A stretch of 32,811 nt of DNA from Acidobacteriota bacterium (GTDB lineage: Bacteria > Acidobacteriota > Blastocatellia > HR10 > J050). Within the stretch, counting starts at the first letter, position 1, and every line of letters begins with the position of its first letter. Shown here in pieces: positions 16,717 to 25,177 of the stretch. The stretch lies in the NCBI GenBank assembly GCA_003696865.1, contig RFHM01000299.1:1-32811 (forward strand), read 5' to 3'. A program made the translations under genes and the position numbers. The notes beneath the pieces were generated by a model. That model did not search any database. It saw only the letters and a program-made list of their open reading frames with translations, and had not been told where the DNA came from.

Positions 16717-17310
16717 ATGATCGAGACGGCTTTTGTTTCTATAGAAACATTCACCTCCGAGGAATTCGAACGGTTGATGGCCGACCTGCCGGCCAACGAC
16801 CCCAACACCTACGAGTTGATCGATGGGAGGATCATCATGACCCCACCGGCGGGCTGGCCGCATGGAAGATACGAAGCACATATCGTCAGTAAACTCGCTC
16901 AATTCGTGGAATCGTGCAATCTCGGGCTGGTCTTTGGCTCCAGCCAGGGATTTCGCCTGACCGAGAAAGATACGGTAGCCCCCGATGCCGCCTATGTGTC
17001 CAACCAACGGTGGGCGGAAAGTCCTTCTCCCGTGGTCGGAAAGCCCCTTCGGGTCATCCCCAATCTGGTCGTGGAGATTCTTTCGCCGACGACGGCCAAG
17101 AACGATCTGGAAGATAAACGGGCACTCTATGAGCGTTGCGGCATCGACGAGTACTGGATCGTTGATCCTCAGAAACCCAGCATCACCATCCTGGCCCTCA
17201 AGGGCGGTCAATACGAGGAGATGGACGCCGCGCGTGGCCACGGGCGGGTTCACTCACGCATCCTGCCGGGATTCTCCGTGGCTCTTGAAGAGATCGCTCC
17301 CTCAACCTGA
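16717..17310 (+). CDS. Uma2-family (DUF820) putative nuclease, copy 2
   Basis: The ATG at 16717 follows GGGGAG at 8 nt and gives 197 residues. Uma2 core motifs are present: YELIDGRIIMTPP, VAPDAAYV, PNLVVEILSPTT and KRALYERCGIDEYWIVDP, with the predicted PD-(D/E)xK active site intact. It differs a good deal from the copy at 13394, so it is an independent family member rather than a recent duplicate. It is monocistronic, divergent from purH and convergent with the VWA gene (1 bp between stops). Confidence 0.8.
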   Translation: MIETAFVSIETFTSEEFERLMADLPANDPNTYELIDGRIIMTPPAGWPHGRYEAHIVSKLAQFVESCNLGLVFGSSQGFRLTEKDTVAPDAAYVSNQRWAESPSPVVGKPLRVIPNLVVEILSPTTAKNDLEDKRALYERCGIDEYWIVDPQKPSITILALKGGQYEEMDAARGHGRVHSRILPGFSVALEEIAPST

Positions 17311-17311
17311 T

Positions 17312-18313
17312 TCACCGGACAAGATATCCTCTGCGGCGCGCGTCCACCCGCACTCCCTTTCTCTTCACTGTGACGCGTACGCGATGGAATCCGGGATGCG
17401 CATCTCCCGGTGGATAGAATCCCAAGTAATATTGATGCCGGAGATCATCGATGACGGCTTGGAAAACGGGCCTCAAGTCCACCACCGCTCGGGGATTGAG
17501 AGCTTCTTCGACCGTCCCCACGCGAAAGAACTTCCCCCCCGTCTCCTCGGCCACCTCTATGAACCCCTTGGTTGGACGTCGCGCCTTTAACCGACCGCCG
17601 GAGGGCGAGTACAGTGGAATCCACACGGAATAGACGGCGATGCCCTCGCGCTGAGCCGCCCGCGCACACGCACGGTAATCGGTCTCGCTCGCCGTATCGA
17701 GGCCATCGGAGATGATGACGACGATCCGCCGGAGGTCCGCATCAGGAAGGGCGCTCAATCGTTTGATGGCGAAGCAAAGAGCATCAAAAATAGCTGTGTT
17801 CCCCCCGATGCGCCGTCGCCGCAAAAATGTACGCAGAGCCTCATCCTTGTCGACGGTGAAGTCGAGCAACACCTCGGGCCGCTGATGGAAACTCACGATA
17901 CTCACCATCGTACGATCTCCCAGCGCCGAGAGGAGACTGGCTACGGCCGATTGTTGCTCGTGGAGAATGGCGGCGATGCTGTGACTGGCATCGAGTAACA
18001 GGATCAGAGCCAATGGTCTGGAGAGATGCTCGGCCTCGGTCTCCGCGGAGAAGAACACGATGGGGCGCCGCCGTCCATCGTCGTACAATATGAAATCCTC
18101 CGCCCGGAGACCGCTCACGAACCGCCCTCGCCTATCGTAGACGCTCACGGGAACCAACACCAGGTCGGATCGCAGCACGACCTGATGGGAGCTGATGCCA
18201 GGCATCATCGTGACGAGGAGGAGCACCATGCCGACGAGGCATTTGCCGCAAACGCTTCCGAGAAACCGGTTGACAATCATCGCCATTTTCATAATAATAT
18301 CCGATCGATTCAT
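17312..18313 (-). CDS. Secreted VWA-domain protein (acidobacterial type)
   Basis: The 333-residue product has an N-terminal hydrophobic signal (CLVGMVLLLVTMMPGISS). It then has a short beta region (LVLVPVSVYDRRGRFVSGLR, AEDFILYDDGRRRPI) and a von Willebrand factor A domain. The metal-ion adhesion site is intact, with LLDASHS (DxSxS) and the later ISDGLDT loop. This layout matches a VWA family expanded in Acidobacteriota. The C-terminal LGFYPPGDAHPGFHRVRVTV also fits that family. It probably acts outside the cytoplasm in adhesion or complex assembly; its partners are unknown. The exact start is unsure because no clear ribosome site precedes the ATG at 18313, and ATGs at 18292 and 18286 are also possible. 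Confidence 0.8.
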   Translation of the reverse strand: MNRSDIIMKMAMIVNRFLGSVCGKCLVGMVLLLVTMMPGISSHQVVLRSDLVLVPVSVYDRRGRFVSGLRAEDFILYDDGRRRPIVFFSAETEAEHLSRPLALILLLDASHSIAAILHEQQSAVASLLSALGDRTMVSIVSFHQRPEVLLDFTVDKDEALRTFLRRRRIGGNTAIFDALCFAIKRLSALPDADLRRIVVIISDGLDTASETDYRACARAAQREGIAVYSVWIPLYSPSGGRLKARRPTKGFIEVAEETGGKFFRVGTVEEALNPRAVVDLRPVFQAVIDDLRHQYYLGFYPPGDAHPGFHRVRVTVKRKGVRVDARRRGYLVR

Positions 18314-18446
18314 TGATCAGAAAGGATGATGGGATACGCGAGCGCACAGAGAATGACAGCGCCTATTCCCCGCCCGGGGAATGACGACTTCACCTGTGCC
18401 TTCTCCTTCCTTGCTTTCTTCACTTTCTTCACCGAGTTTCGCTTTA

Positions 18447-18464
18447 GCCCGTTTTAAAACGGGC
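18447..18464. repeat. Perfect 18-bp palindrome
   Basis: GCCCGTTTTAAAACGGGC is fully self-complementary with no loop. It lies in the 286-bp gap between two divergent genes and has no T tract. It could be a protein-binding site or a remnant of a dispersed repeat. Confidence 0.5.
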
Positions 18465-18599
18465 AACGAGACGAACGTTTTCACGCCGACAACTTCATAA
18501 GATGCGATGGCCGAATCAAGGGAGTGATCTCTTGATGAAGCCGGTAGACCCGAATCGAAACTCACCATATGGATTGATTCCAAAACAAGGAGGACCGAG

Positions 18600-20285
18600 A
18601 TGGCACCTCAACTGAAACTCGTCACCCGAGAGGCGAAAAAAGAGAAAACGCTCGTTCGCGTTGGCGACACAGTGATCGGAGGAGAAAAATTCATCATCAT
18701 GGCAGGTCCCTGCGCCGTCGAGAATCGCGAGATGCTCCTGGAGATCGCCGACCGGTTGCATCGGCTCGGCGTCACCATCCTTCGAGGCGGCGCCTTCAAA
18801 CCACGCACCTCCCCATACAGCTTCCAGGGGCTTCGGGAAGAAGGATTGAAGATCCTGGCCGAAGCGCGAGAGCGAACCGGCATGCCCGTGGTCACCGAAG
18901 TGCTCTCGGCCGATCAGGTGGATCTGGTGGCCGAGTACGCCGATATTCTGCAAATCGGGGCGCGCAATATGCAAAACTTCGAACTCCTGAAAGCCGTCGG
19001 CTCGATCGACAAACCGGTGCTTCTGAAACGGGGCATGGCCGCGACTCTGGAAGAATTCCTGGCAGCCGCAGAATATATTCTGGCCGGGGGCAACGAGCAG
19101 GTCATCCTCTGCGAACGAGGCATTCGCACCTTTTCCAACCACTCCCGATTCACGTTGGATTTGAGCTTGATTCCCGTGCTCAGGGATATGACGCATCTGC
19201 CTATCATCGTCGATCCCAGCCACGGTACGGGGAATCGTCGTTACGTCAGCCCTATGGCTCTGGCGGGCATTGCTGCCGGCGCTGACGGTCTCATGGTCGA
19301 AGTTCACCTCGATCCGGAGAAAGCCTTGTCCGATGGCCCACAGAGCCTGTACTTCAATCAGTTCGAAAAACTCCTTCGCGATCTGGAGGTCATCTCTCCC
19401 GTCGTCGGACGGCAACTGGATCTTTCCTACAAAATGCCCTCCGAAGCGACGTGGAAGCGAACGCGCCCCCTCAGGATTGCTTATCAAGGCGAGCCGGGGG
19501 CGTTCAGCGAGCGCGCCGTCTACCAGTATTTCGGTGAGACGGCTCATCCACAGTCGCTCGTCTCATTCCGCGACGTGTTTCAACAGGTGCAGACCCGCGA
19601 GTGCGATTACGGCGTGATTCCCATTGAAAACTCGCTCTCCGGGAGCATTCACGAGAACTATGATCTCCTGCTGGAGTATGACGTCGCCATCATCGGCGAG
19701 TTCAAGATGCGCATCGTGCACAACTTGATCGCTCATCCAGGTACGCGATTGGAGGACATTCGTCGCGTCTATGCCCACCCTCAAGCCGTGGCCCAATGCC
19801 GTCTGTTCCTCTCCCAGCATCCAGAATGGGAGATCATTCAGGTATACGATACCGCGGGCAGCGTCAAACACATCCGGGATCATCAACTGAAGGATGCCGC
19901 GGCCATCGCCAGCGCTCAGGCCGCCGAGAAGCTGGGCATGGCGATCCTGAAAGAGGGGATCGAATCCAATCCCCAGAACTACACGCGATTCCTCGTCATC
20001 TCTCCCGAGCATATCGTGAATGAAAAAGCCAATAAGACATCGCTCATCTACAGCACGCCCAATAAGCCCGGGGCCTTGTTCAGAACGCTACAGACGTTCG
20101 CCGAGAACAATTTGAACCTCGTCAAGCTGGAATCGCGGCCCCGTTCCGGTCGACCCTGGGAATACATGTTCTATGTGGACGTAGAAGGAAGTCTCTTCGA
20201 TCCTGCGGTCAAGCGGACGATCGATGCGTTGCGCGGCATGACGGAGTTTCTCAAAGTACTCGGCTCTTATCCTGCTTCCGCCTGA
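18600..20285 (+). CDS. Fused DAHP synthase-prephenate dehydratase with C-terminal ACT domain
   Basis: A strong ribosome site (AAGGAGG) lies 7 nt before the ATG. The product is 561 residues. Residues 15-270 form a type I-beta (KDO8P-synthase-like) DAHP synthase: [55 protein letters not shown] and DPSHGTGNR. After a short linker, residues about 290-470 form a prephenate dehydratase with [30 protein letters not shown] and the catalytic NYTRFLVI. Residues about 480-560 are an ACT domain with the phenylalanine-binding GALF and ESRP motifs. One chain thus joins the first shikimate step to phenylpyruvate formation. The N-terminal regulatory domain found in some I-beta synthases is absent, so feedback probably comes through the ACT domain. 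Confidence 0.92.
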   Translation: MAPQLKLVTREAKKEKTLVRVGDTVIGGEKFIIMAGPCAVENREMLLEIADRLHRLGVTILRGGAFKPRTSPYSFQGLREEGLKILAEARERTGMPVVTEVLSADQVDLVAEYADILQIGARNMQNFELLKAVGSIDKPVLLKRGMAATLEEFLAAAEYILAGGNEQVILCERGIRTFSNHSRFTLDLSLIPVLRDMTHLPIIVDPSHGTGNRRYVSPMALAGIAAGADGLMVEVHLDPEKALSDGPQSLYFNQFEKLLRDLEVISPVVGRQLDLSYKMPSEATWKRTRPLRIAYQGEPGAFSERAVYQYFGETAHPQSLVSFRDVFQQVQTRECDYGVIPIENSLSGSIHENYDLLLEYDVAIIGEFKMRIVHNLIAHPGTRLEDIRRVYAHPQAVAQCRLFLSQHPEWEIIQVYDTAGSVKHIRDHQLKDAAAIASAQAAEKLGMAILKEGIESNPQNYTRFLVISPEHIVNEKANKTSLIYSTPNKPGALFRTLQTFAENNLNLVKLESRPRSGRPWEYMFYVDVEGSLFDPAVKRTIDALRGMTEFLKVLGSYPASA

Positions 20286-20362
20286 GCAGCCTATCTGGCC
20301 GGAAGCTACGGCGTGAGGCGGATGATGCGGGCGCTCGGTACCCGTTGATCTCCGGCATGAAT

Positions 20363-20392
20363 TTGACAGTGAATTCGCCCCTGCACTACTAT
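20363..20392 (+). promoter_or_regulatory. Sigma70 promoter for the acyl-CoA mutase operon
   Basis: A perfect TTGACA, 18 bp, then TACTAT, ending 42 bp before the ATG at 20435. Confidence 0.45.
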
Positions 20393-20434
20393 TATGTCTC
20401 AGTGCAATGCCAATCCTGAGGGGGCAGAAATGCC

Positions 20435-22111
20435 ATGGTCACCAAAGAGATGAAATCACATCTGGACATTGCGTTGGAGCGGTGGGAGGAGGAGACGCTC
20501 CATCCGGCGCTCCGGAAGAGACCGGAACGAATGCCAGAATTCACCACCGTATCACACCATCCGGTGAAGCGACTCTACACGCCACTGGATATCGCCGATA
20601 TGGACTACGAGCGCGATATCGGGTTCCCCGGCGAGTACCCGTTCACCCGCGGCGTGTATCCAACCATGTATCGCGGTCGCCTTTGGACGATGCGGCAGTT
20701 CGCCGGATTCGGTACGGCGTTCGATACGAACCGGCGATTCAAGTATCTCCTGGAACAAGGACAAACCGGTCTTTCGGTCGCCTTTGATCTGCCCACGTTG
20801 ATGGGCGTCGACTCCGATGACCCGGCGGCGGCGGGTGAAGTGGGCAAATGTGGCGTGGCCATCTCCAGTCTGGAAGACATGGAAGTATTGTTCGATGGAA
20901 TTCCCCTGGATCAGGTCACCACGTCCATGACCATCAATGCCCCGGCGTCGGTCATTTTCGCCATGTATCTGGTGGTGGCCGAAAAACAAGGAGCCGATTG
21001 GAAGAAGATTTCCGGTACGATTCAAAACGACATCCTCAAAGAATACATCGCCCAGAAGGAATGGATTTATCCACCGCACCCATCGATGCGGCTGGTGGTG
21101 GATTCCATCATCTTTTGTACGAGAGAAGTGCCGCGGTGGCATCCCATCTCCATCTCCGGTTACCATATTCGCGAAGCCGGCTCGACGGCGCTCCAGGAAC
21201 TGGCTTTCACCTTACGCGATGGGATTGAATATGTCCAAGCCGTGGTCGATGCCGGCTTAGACGTCGATGCCTTCGCCCCCCGGCTCTCTTTCTTCTTCAA
21301 TTCCCATAACGACTTCTTCGAAGAGATCGCCAAATTCCGCGCCGCGCGACGGGTATGGGCCAAGGTCATGAGGGAACGATTCGGCGCTAAAGATCCCAGG
21401 TCCTGGATGTGCCGCTTCCACACTCAGACGGCCGGCTGCAGCCTCACGGCGCAACAACCCTACAACAACGTCGTCCGCACGGCCATTCAAGCTCTGGCTG
21501 CCGTCTTAGGAGGAACCCAGAGCCTCCACACGAATTCCCTGGATGAGGCGCTGGCCCTGCCTACCGAGCAAGCCGCTCAACTCGCTCTGCGGACACAGCA
21601 AATCATCGCCTACGAATCCGGCGTGACGAACACCATCGATCCGCTGGCCGGGAGTTACTTCGTGGAAACGTTGACCAATGAGATGGAACGGGGATGCTGG
21701 GATTATTTCGAAAAAATCGACGCCATGGGCGGCATGATCGCCGCCATCGAACGAGGATTCCCTCAACGGGAGATCCAGGAAGCCTCCTATCGATATCAGC
21801 AAGCTGTCGAGCGCGGTGAGAAGATCATCGTCGGCGTCAATAAGTTCGTCGTCGAAGAAGAAGAGGAAATCCCCATCCTGTACATCGACGATTCAGTGGC
21901 CGAAACACAGAGAGAGCGACTCCGGCAACTGCGCGCGCGACGCGATAACGCTAAGGTCGAACGAACGCTGGCTGCGCTGAAAGAGGCGGCACGAGGAACG
22001 GAAAACACCATGCCCTATATCCTGGAGTGCGTGCGGGCATACGCCACACTCGGCGAGATCTGCAATGCTCTGAAAGAAGTGTTCGGAACATATCAGGAAC
22101 CGACATTTTGA
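20435..22111 (+). CDS. icmA: Isobutyryl-CoA mutase-like large subunit (B12-dependent acyl-CoA mutase)
   Basis: The 558-residue product is the TIM-barrel catalytic subunit of a split acyl-CoA mutase, with FPFTRG-like [40 protein letters not shown] and [16 protein letters not shown]. It would usually be labelled methylmalonyl-CoA mutase. By hand alignment to Propionibacterium MutB (numbering happens to coincide), Tyr89 is Phe here (RQFAGFGT) and Arg207 is Gln (KEYIAQKEW). Phe and Gln at these positions are the established signature of isobutyryl-CoA mutase, which interconverts isobutyryl-CoA and n-butyryl-CoA using adenosylcobalamin. The length matches IcmA (about 566) rather than full-length MCM (over 700). 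The B12-binding subunit follows after 4 nt. The G-protein chaperone (MeaB/IcmF type) is not in the window. Confidence 0.8.
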   Translation: MVTKEMKSHLDIALERWEEETLHPALRKRPERMPEFTTVSHHPVKRLYTPLDIADMDYERDIGFPGEYPFTRGVYPTMYRGRLWTMRQFAGFGTAFDTNRRFKYLLEQGQTGLSVAFDLPTLMGVDSDDPAAAGEVGKCGVAISSLEDMEVLFDGIPLDQVTTSMTINAPASVIFAMYLVVAEKQGADWKKISGTIQNDILKEYIAQKEWIYPPHPSMRLVVDSIIFCTREVPRWHPISISGYHIREAGSTALQELAFTLRDGIEYVQAVVDAGLDVDAFAPRLSFFFNSHNDFFEEIAKFRAARRVWAKVMRERFGAKDPRSWMCRFHTQTAGCSLTAQQPYNNVVRTAIQALAAVLGGTQSLHTNSLDEALALPTEQAAQLALRTQQIIAYESGVTNTIDPLAGSYFVETLTNEMERGCWDYFEKIDAMGGMIAAIERGFPQREIQEASYRYQQAVERGEKIIVGVNKFVVEEEEEIPILYIDDSVAETQRERLRQLRARRDNAKVERTLAALKEAARGTENTMPYILECVRAYATLGEICNALKEVFGTYQEPTF

Positions 22112-22115
22112 ATCT

Positions 22116-22520
22116 ATGGCCGAACGAAAGATCCGCGTCTTGATCGCCAAACCCGGACTCGATGGGCATGACCGGGGCGCCAAGGTCATTGCTCGAGCGC
22201 TGCGCGATGCGGGCATGGAAGTCATTTACACCGGATTGCGGCAGACGCCGGAGCAGATCGTTCAGGCGGCGCTGCAAGAGGATGTCGATTGCATTGGATT
22301 GTCCATCCTTTCCGGAGCTCACATGGTCCTCGTCCCTCAGGTGATGAAGTTGCTTCACGAGAAAGGCCTGGACCATATCCTCGTCGTCGTCGGCGGCATC
22401 ATTCCCGACGAAGACGTGCCCAAGCTGAAACAAGTGGGCGTGGCCGAAGTCTTTCCTCCGGGCACCCTGCTTGACGATATCATCCGCTTCATTCGAGAGC
22501 ATGTCCGACAGCGCGCCTGA
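22116..22520 (+). CDS. icmB: Cobalamin-binding small subunit of the acyl-CoA mutase
   Basis: The 134-residue product is a free-standing B12-binding domain, the size of IcmB. It has the DxHxxG motif ([11 protein letters not shown]) whose histidine coordinates cobalt, then LSILSGAH and [12 protein letters not shown], which line the nucleotide-tail pocket. It starts 4 nt after the large-subunit stop, so the two are translationally coupled and should form one enzyme. The following gene overlaps its last 20 nt. Confidence 0.9.
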   Translation: MAERKIRVLIAKPGLDGHDRGAKVIARALRDAGMEVIYTGLRQTPEQIVQAALQEDVDCIGLSILSGAHMVLVPQVMKLLHEKGLDHILVVVGGIIPDEDVPKLKQVGVAEVFPPGTLLDDIIRFIREHVRQRA

Positions 22521-23136
22521 ATATCGCCATCTCATGTTGGAGATGCATCCTCACTGGGCGGTGGTGCGCCTGCATCGTCCTCATGCTCTCAACACGTTGA
22601 GCATAGCCACATTGGAGGAATTGACGCGAGCCTTCGATGGGCTCGGACGACGTCCCGATATGCGGGCGGTCATTTTGACCGGAAGTGGCGAGGCGTTCGC
22701 GGCCGGAGCGGACATCCGCGAGGTCGCCGCTCTCAACGGGTTGGATGCCTTGGCCTTCGCCGAGCGGGGTCAGCGACTCTGTCGTCTCATCGAACGATGT
22801 CCATCGGTGGTCATCGCGGCCATCGATGGATACTGTTTCGGCGGTGGACTGGATGTGGCCATGGCGTGTCACCTCCGCTATGCATCGGCTCGCTCTCTGT
22901 TCGCTCATCCAGGGGCGCGGATCGGCATCATGACGGGATTTGGCGGGACGTGGCGATTGCCTCGGCTGGTCGGCAAGAGCCGAGCCCTGGAACTCTTTCT
23001 CACCGGAAAGCGCCTCACCGCTCAACAAGCCCTGGCTTGGGGATTAATTCATCGGGTCATCACTCAAGGATCGGTCGTTGAGGCGGCGAAAGAAACAGCC
23101 ATGCGCCTCATCAATCGCTCCTCGTTCACTTCATGA
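22501..23136 (+). CDS. Short crotonase-fold protein lacking both catalytic glutamates
   Basis: The ATG at 22501 (MSDSAPEY) lies inside the icmB 3' end and gives 211 residues. The crotonase fold is clear: [22 protein letters not shown] (CoA and oxyanion region), [18 protein letters not shown] and [14 protein letters not shown]. In enoyl-CoA hydratase the two catalytic glutamates lie in GGGxE and PEI. Here they are Asp118 (GGGLD) and Gly138 (HPGARIG). The protein also ends about 45 residues early, so the C-terminal helices that cover the active site and aid trimer formation are missing. It is probably not an ordinary hydratase. It may be another crotonase activity, an accessory to the mutase, or a decaying gene. 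Confidence 0.75.
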   Translation: MSDSAPEYRHLMLEMHPHWAVVRLHRPHALNTLSIATLEELTRAFDGLGRRPDMRAVILTGSGEAFAAGADIREVAALNGLDALAFAERGQRLCRLIERCPSVVIAAIDGYCFGGGLDVAMACHLRYASARSLFAHPGARIGIMTGFGGTWRLPRLVGKSRALELFLTGKRLTAQQALAWGLIHRVITQGSVVEAAKETAMRLINRSSFTS

Positions 23137-23342
23137 TCCCTCTCCCATCGCTTCCAGAGATTCGGGGCACCGACGGGATAGCCGTACAAATCAGGGAAAC
23201 CCATCCGCGCCGAGAGAAATCGCCTTTTCAGCACCCACGATGAGAGAGAATCCGTATCCTGGAACCCATGCTCCAGGCCTTCTCATGACGTCTCTCCAGG
23301 ATTCCCCACGTCCGATTCGCCTAACGGCGTGATCACCACGGA

Positions 23343-23371
23343 TTGTATGTCCCCGTCGATTGTACTATAAT
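23343..23371 (+). promoter_or_regulatory. Promoter of the CTQ-maturation operon
   Basis: TTGTAT, 17 bp, then a perfect TATAAT, ending 34 bp before the chosen start of the radical SAM gene. The gap 23137-23342 holds only a weak CCTGGA/TCCAGG hairpin (23258-23277). Confidence 0.5.
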
Positions 23372-23405
23372 GCGGCGGCGAGAGTGCGGCGGACGGGGAA
23401 ACGCG

Positions 23406-24848
23406 ATGGGAGAACATCGATCCATGCGATATCGCCTCCACGAATGTCGACGCTTTCGAGTCGCCGGGCGCGAAGTCCTTTTCCTCGTACCGAGTCATTC
23501 GATCTTCGCTCTCGATGAGCTGGCCGCCGAGATCGTCCACCTTCTGGAAGAGCGGGAGGCTCTATCGATCTCCGATATTCTCCGGCATCTCAATGGTCAT
23601 CGATCATCGGCCGAGCCCATGGGCGCCATACGAGAACTCGTCTCCCTCGGCATTCTGCAGCCCGCCGCGCAGCCAATCAATCCACGCCCTCAACCTGCGC
23701 CGCCGGCGACGTTTCCTTTGCGAACGCTCGTCCTCAACGTGACCAATACCTGCAATCTCAGTTGTGGCTACTGCTACGAGTATGGCGAAGACCAATTGAG
23801 TCACTCGCCTCCCCGAGCTATGCCATGGGAGGTGGCCAAGCGCGCTGTGGATTTCCTGTTGGAGCATTCGGGGGAGAGCGATCGTGTGAGCCTCACTTTC
23901 TTCGGGGGCGAGCCGTTGCTCAATTTCAAGCTCATTCGACGGACGGTGAGCTATGCGGAGCAACGAGCCGCCGAACGGGGAAAGCGGATCGATTTCAGCC
24001 TCACCACCAATGCTACCCTGCTCACGCGCCGGGTCATCGATTTCCTCGCCGAACACCGTATTGGCGTGACGGTGAGTATCGATGGTCCTCGCGAATTGAA
24101 CGACCGGCTCCGCGTCTTTCCCAGCGGGCGCGGGAGCTATGACGTCATCGCGCCGAAAATCGCCGATTTGCTGCGGCGTCATAAGACGCGACCGATTGGC
24201 GCCCGCGTGACCCTCACCTCGGCCGTTCGTGAGGTCGAGCGCATCTTCGATTATCTCATCGACCTCGGTTTTCAGGATGTGGGATTCGCGCCAGTGACCA
24301 CAGCGGTGGGACGTGACTATGCGCTCTCAGAAGAAGCCCTCGCCGAAGTATTGAGACAATTCGAGACCCTGACCGAGCGATTCGTTGAAGCAGCATTGCG
24401 CGGATCGTATCTGGGATTTTCCAATCTCAGCGATCTCCTCTGGGAACTCCATCACGGCTTCAGCAAGAGTTATCCCTGCGGCGCCGGCCTCGGCTTGCTC
24501 GGCGTCTCACCTACCGGCGATCTGGCCCTCTGCCATCGGTTCATCGAATCCCCTCAACATCGACTGGGAACAGTGGAAACAGGCGTCGACGAGCGGCGGC
24601 GAGCAGCTTTCCTGAAAGCTGCTCATCTCTCGCGCAAGACCGATTGTCACACCTGTTGGGTGCGCGGTCTCTGCTCGGGCGGATGCCATCACGAAGCCTA
24701 CGTCCGCTATGGCGATACGTTTCATCCCAATCTCCATTACTGCGACTGGATTCGCGCCTGGACGGAGATCGGGATTCGCGCCTACGTCCGTATCATGGAA
24801 GGCAATCCGGCATTCTTCGACCGGTTGGAAGGGAGGAAAAGTCCATGA
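23406..24848 (+). CDS. qhpD: Radical SAM/SPASM peptide maturase, QhpD-like
   Basis: I prefer the ATG at 23406, preceded by GGGGAAA, giving 480 residues; the track's TTG start lies in the promoter and an ATG at 23424 is also possible. Residues about 10-85 (FRVAGREVLFLVPSHSIFAL, ISDILRHLNG, AIRELVSLGIL) resemble a PqqD-like peptide-recognition element. The radical SAM motif is CNLSCGYC (Cys116, Cys120, Cys123). The SPASM region shows the full seven-cysteine pattern, with CGAGLGLLGVSPTGDLALC, then CHTCWVRGLCSGGC (about 414-427), and a last Cys in LHYCDW. Known QhpD makes three Cys-to-Asp/Glu thioether links in QhpC, using auxiliary [4Fe-4S] clusters. The next gene is exactly such a substrate and overlaps by 4 nt (ATGA), so function and pairing are well supported. 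Confidence 0.9.
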   Translation: MGEHRSMRYRLHECRRFRVAGREVLFLVPSHSIFALDELAAEIVHLLEEREALSISDILRHLNGHRSSAEPMGAIRELVSLGILQPAAQPINPRPQPAPPATFPLRTLVLNVTNTCNLSCGYCYEYGEDQLSHSPPRAMPWEVAKRAVDFLLEHSGESDRVSLTFFGGEPLLNFKLIRRTVSYAEQRAAERGKRIDFSLTTNATLLTRRVIDFLAEHRIGVTVSIDGPRELNDRLRVFPSGRGSYDVIAPKIADLLRRHKTRPIGARVTLTSAVREVERIFDYLIDLGFQDVGFAPVTTAVGRDYALSEEALAEVLRQFETLTERFVEAALRGSYLGFSNLSDLLWELHHGFSKSYPCGAGLGLLGVSPTGDLALCHRFIESPQHRLGTVETGVDERRRAAFLKAAHLSRKTDCHTCWVRGLCSGGCHHEAYVRYGDTFHPNLHYCDWIRAWTEIGIRAYVRIMEGNPAFFDRLEGRKSP

Positions 24849-25165
24849 AACACGTCCGAGCACTCAACCGAAAAGCGCGAAGGGCTGAACGGGGGATCGA
24901 CGATCATGATGACGTGATGGCGATGCAGGAGCAACAGCCTCTTCCGCTCAGTTGCACCACGGTCTTCGATCCCGGCTGGGAGATCGATGCACTGGGCGGA
25001 ATGGGATTACTCTGTCAGCCCATGGAACGCGATCTCTACGCCTGCTACAACGAATGCTGGTGGCCGGCGCAATTGCCCGATCAGATGGTCAATTATCCCG
25101 ACTGGTCGGAAAAGTGCGCCAGCGCCGTGAAAGACTGGCGCCATTTGGATCTCGTCTTCCCGTAA
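24845..25165 (+). CDS. qhpC: Quinohemoprotein amine dehydrogenase gamma-subunit precursor (CTQ peptide)
   Basis: The track lists a longer frame, but the ATG at 24845 overlaps the maturase stop and gives 106 residues. Residues 1-30 form a basic, then acidic leader (MKHVRALNRKARRAE) for recognition and removal. Every modified residue of the Paracoccus protein is found at a constant offset of 30. Thioether pairs would be Cys37-Glu46, Cys57-Asp63 and Cys71-Asp79. The quinone would form from Cys67 and Trp73 in YACYNECWWPAQLPD. The core also keeps DPGWEIDA and NYPDWSEKC. A further Cys91 is present. In the known enzyme this subunit carries the CTQ cofactor that oxidises primary amines in the periplasm. 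There is no Sec signal, as expected for export by the operon's ABC transporter. Confidence 0.93.
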   Translation: MKHVRALNRKARRAERGIDDHDDVMAMQEQQPLPLSCTTVFDPGWEIDALGGMGLLCQPMERDLYACYNECWWPAQLPDQMVNYPDWSEKCASAVKDWRHLDLVFP

Positions 25166-25177
25166 CACCAATGGTTG

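Noticed and set aside
18516-20012. Long minus-strand ORFs (343 and 149 codons) under the DAHP synthase fusion
   Set aside because: They are antisense to a clear enzyme gene and show no recognisable domain.
23078-23332. Frameshifted C-terminus of the short crotonase
   Set aside because: The overlapping frame translates to Arg/Pro/Ser-rich sequence with none of the expected C-terminal helices.
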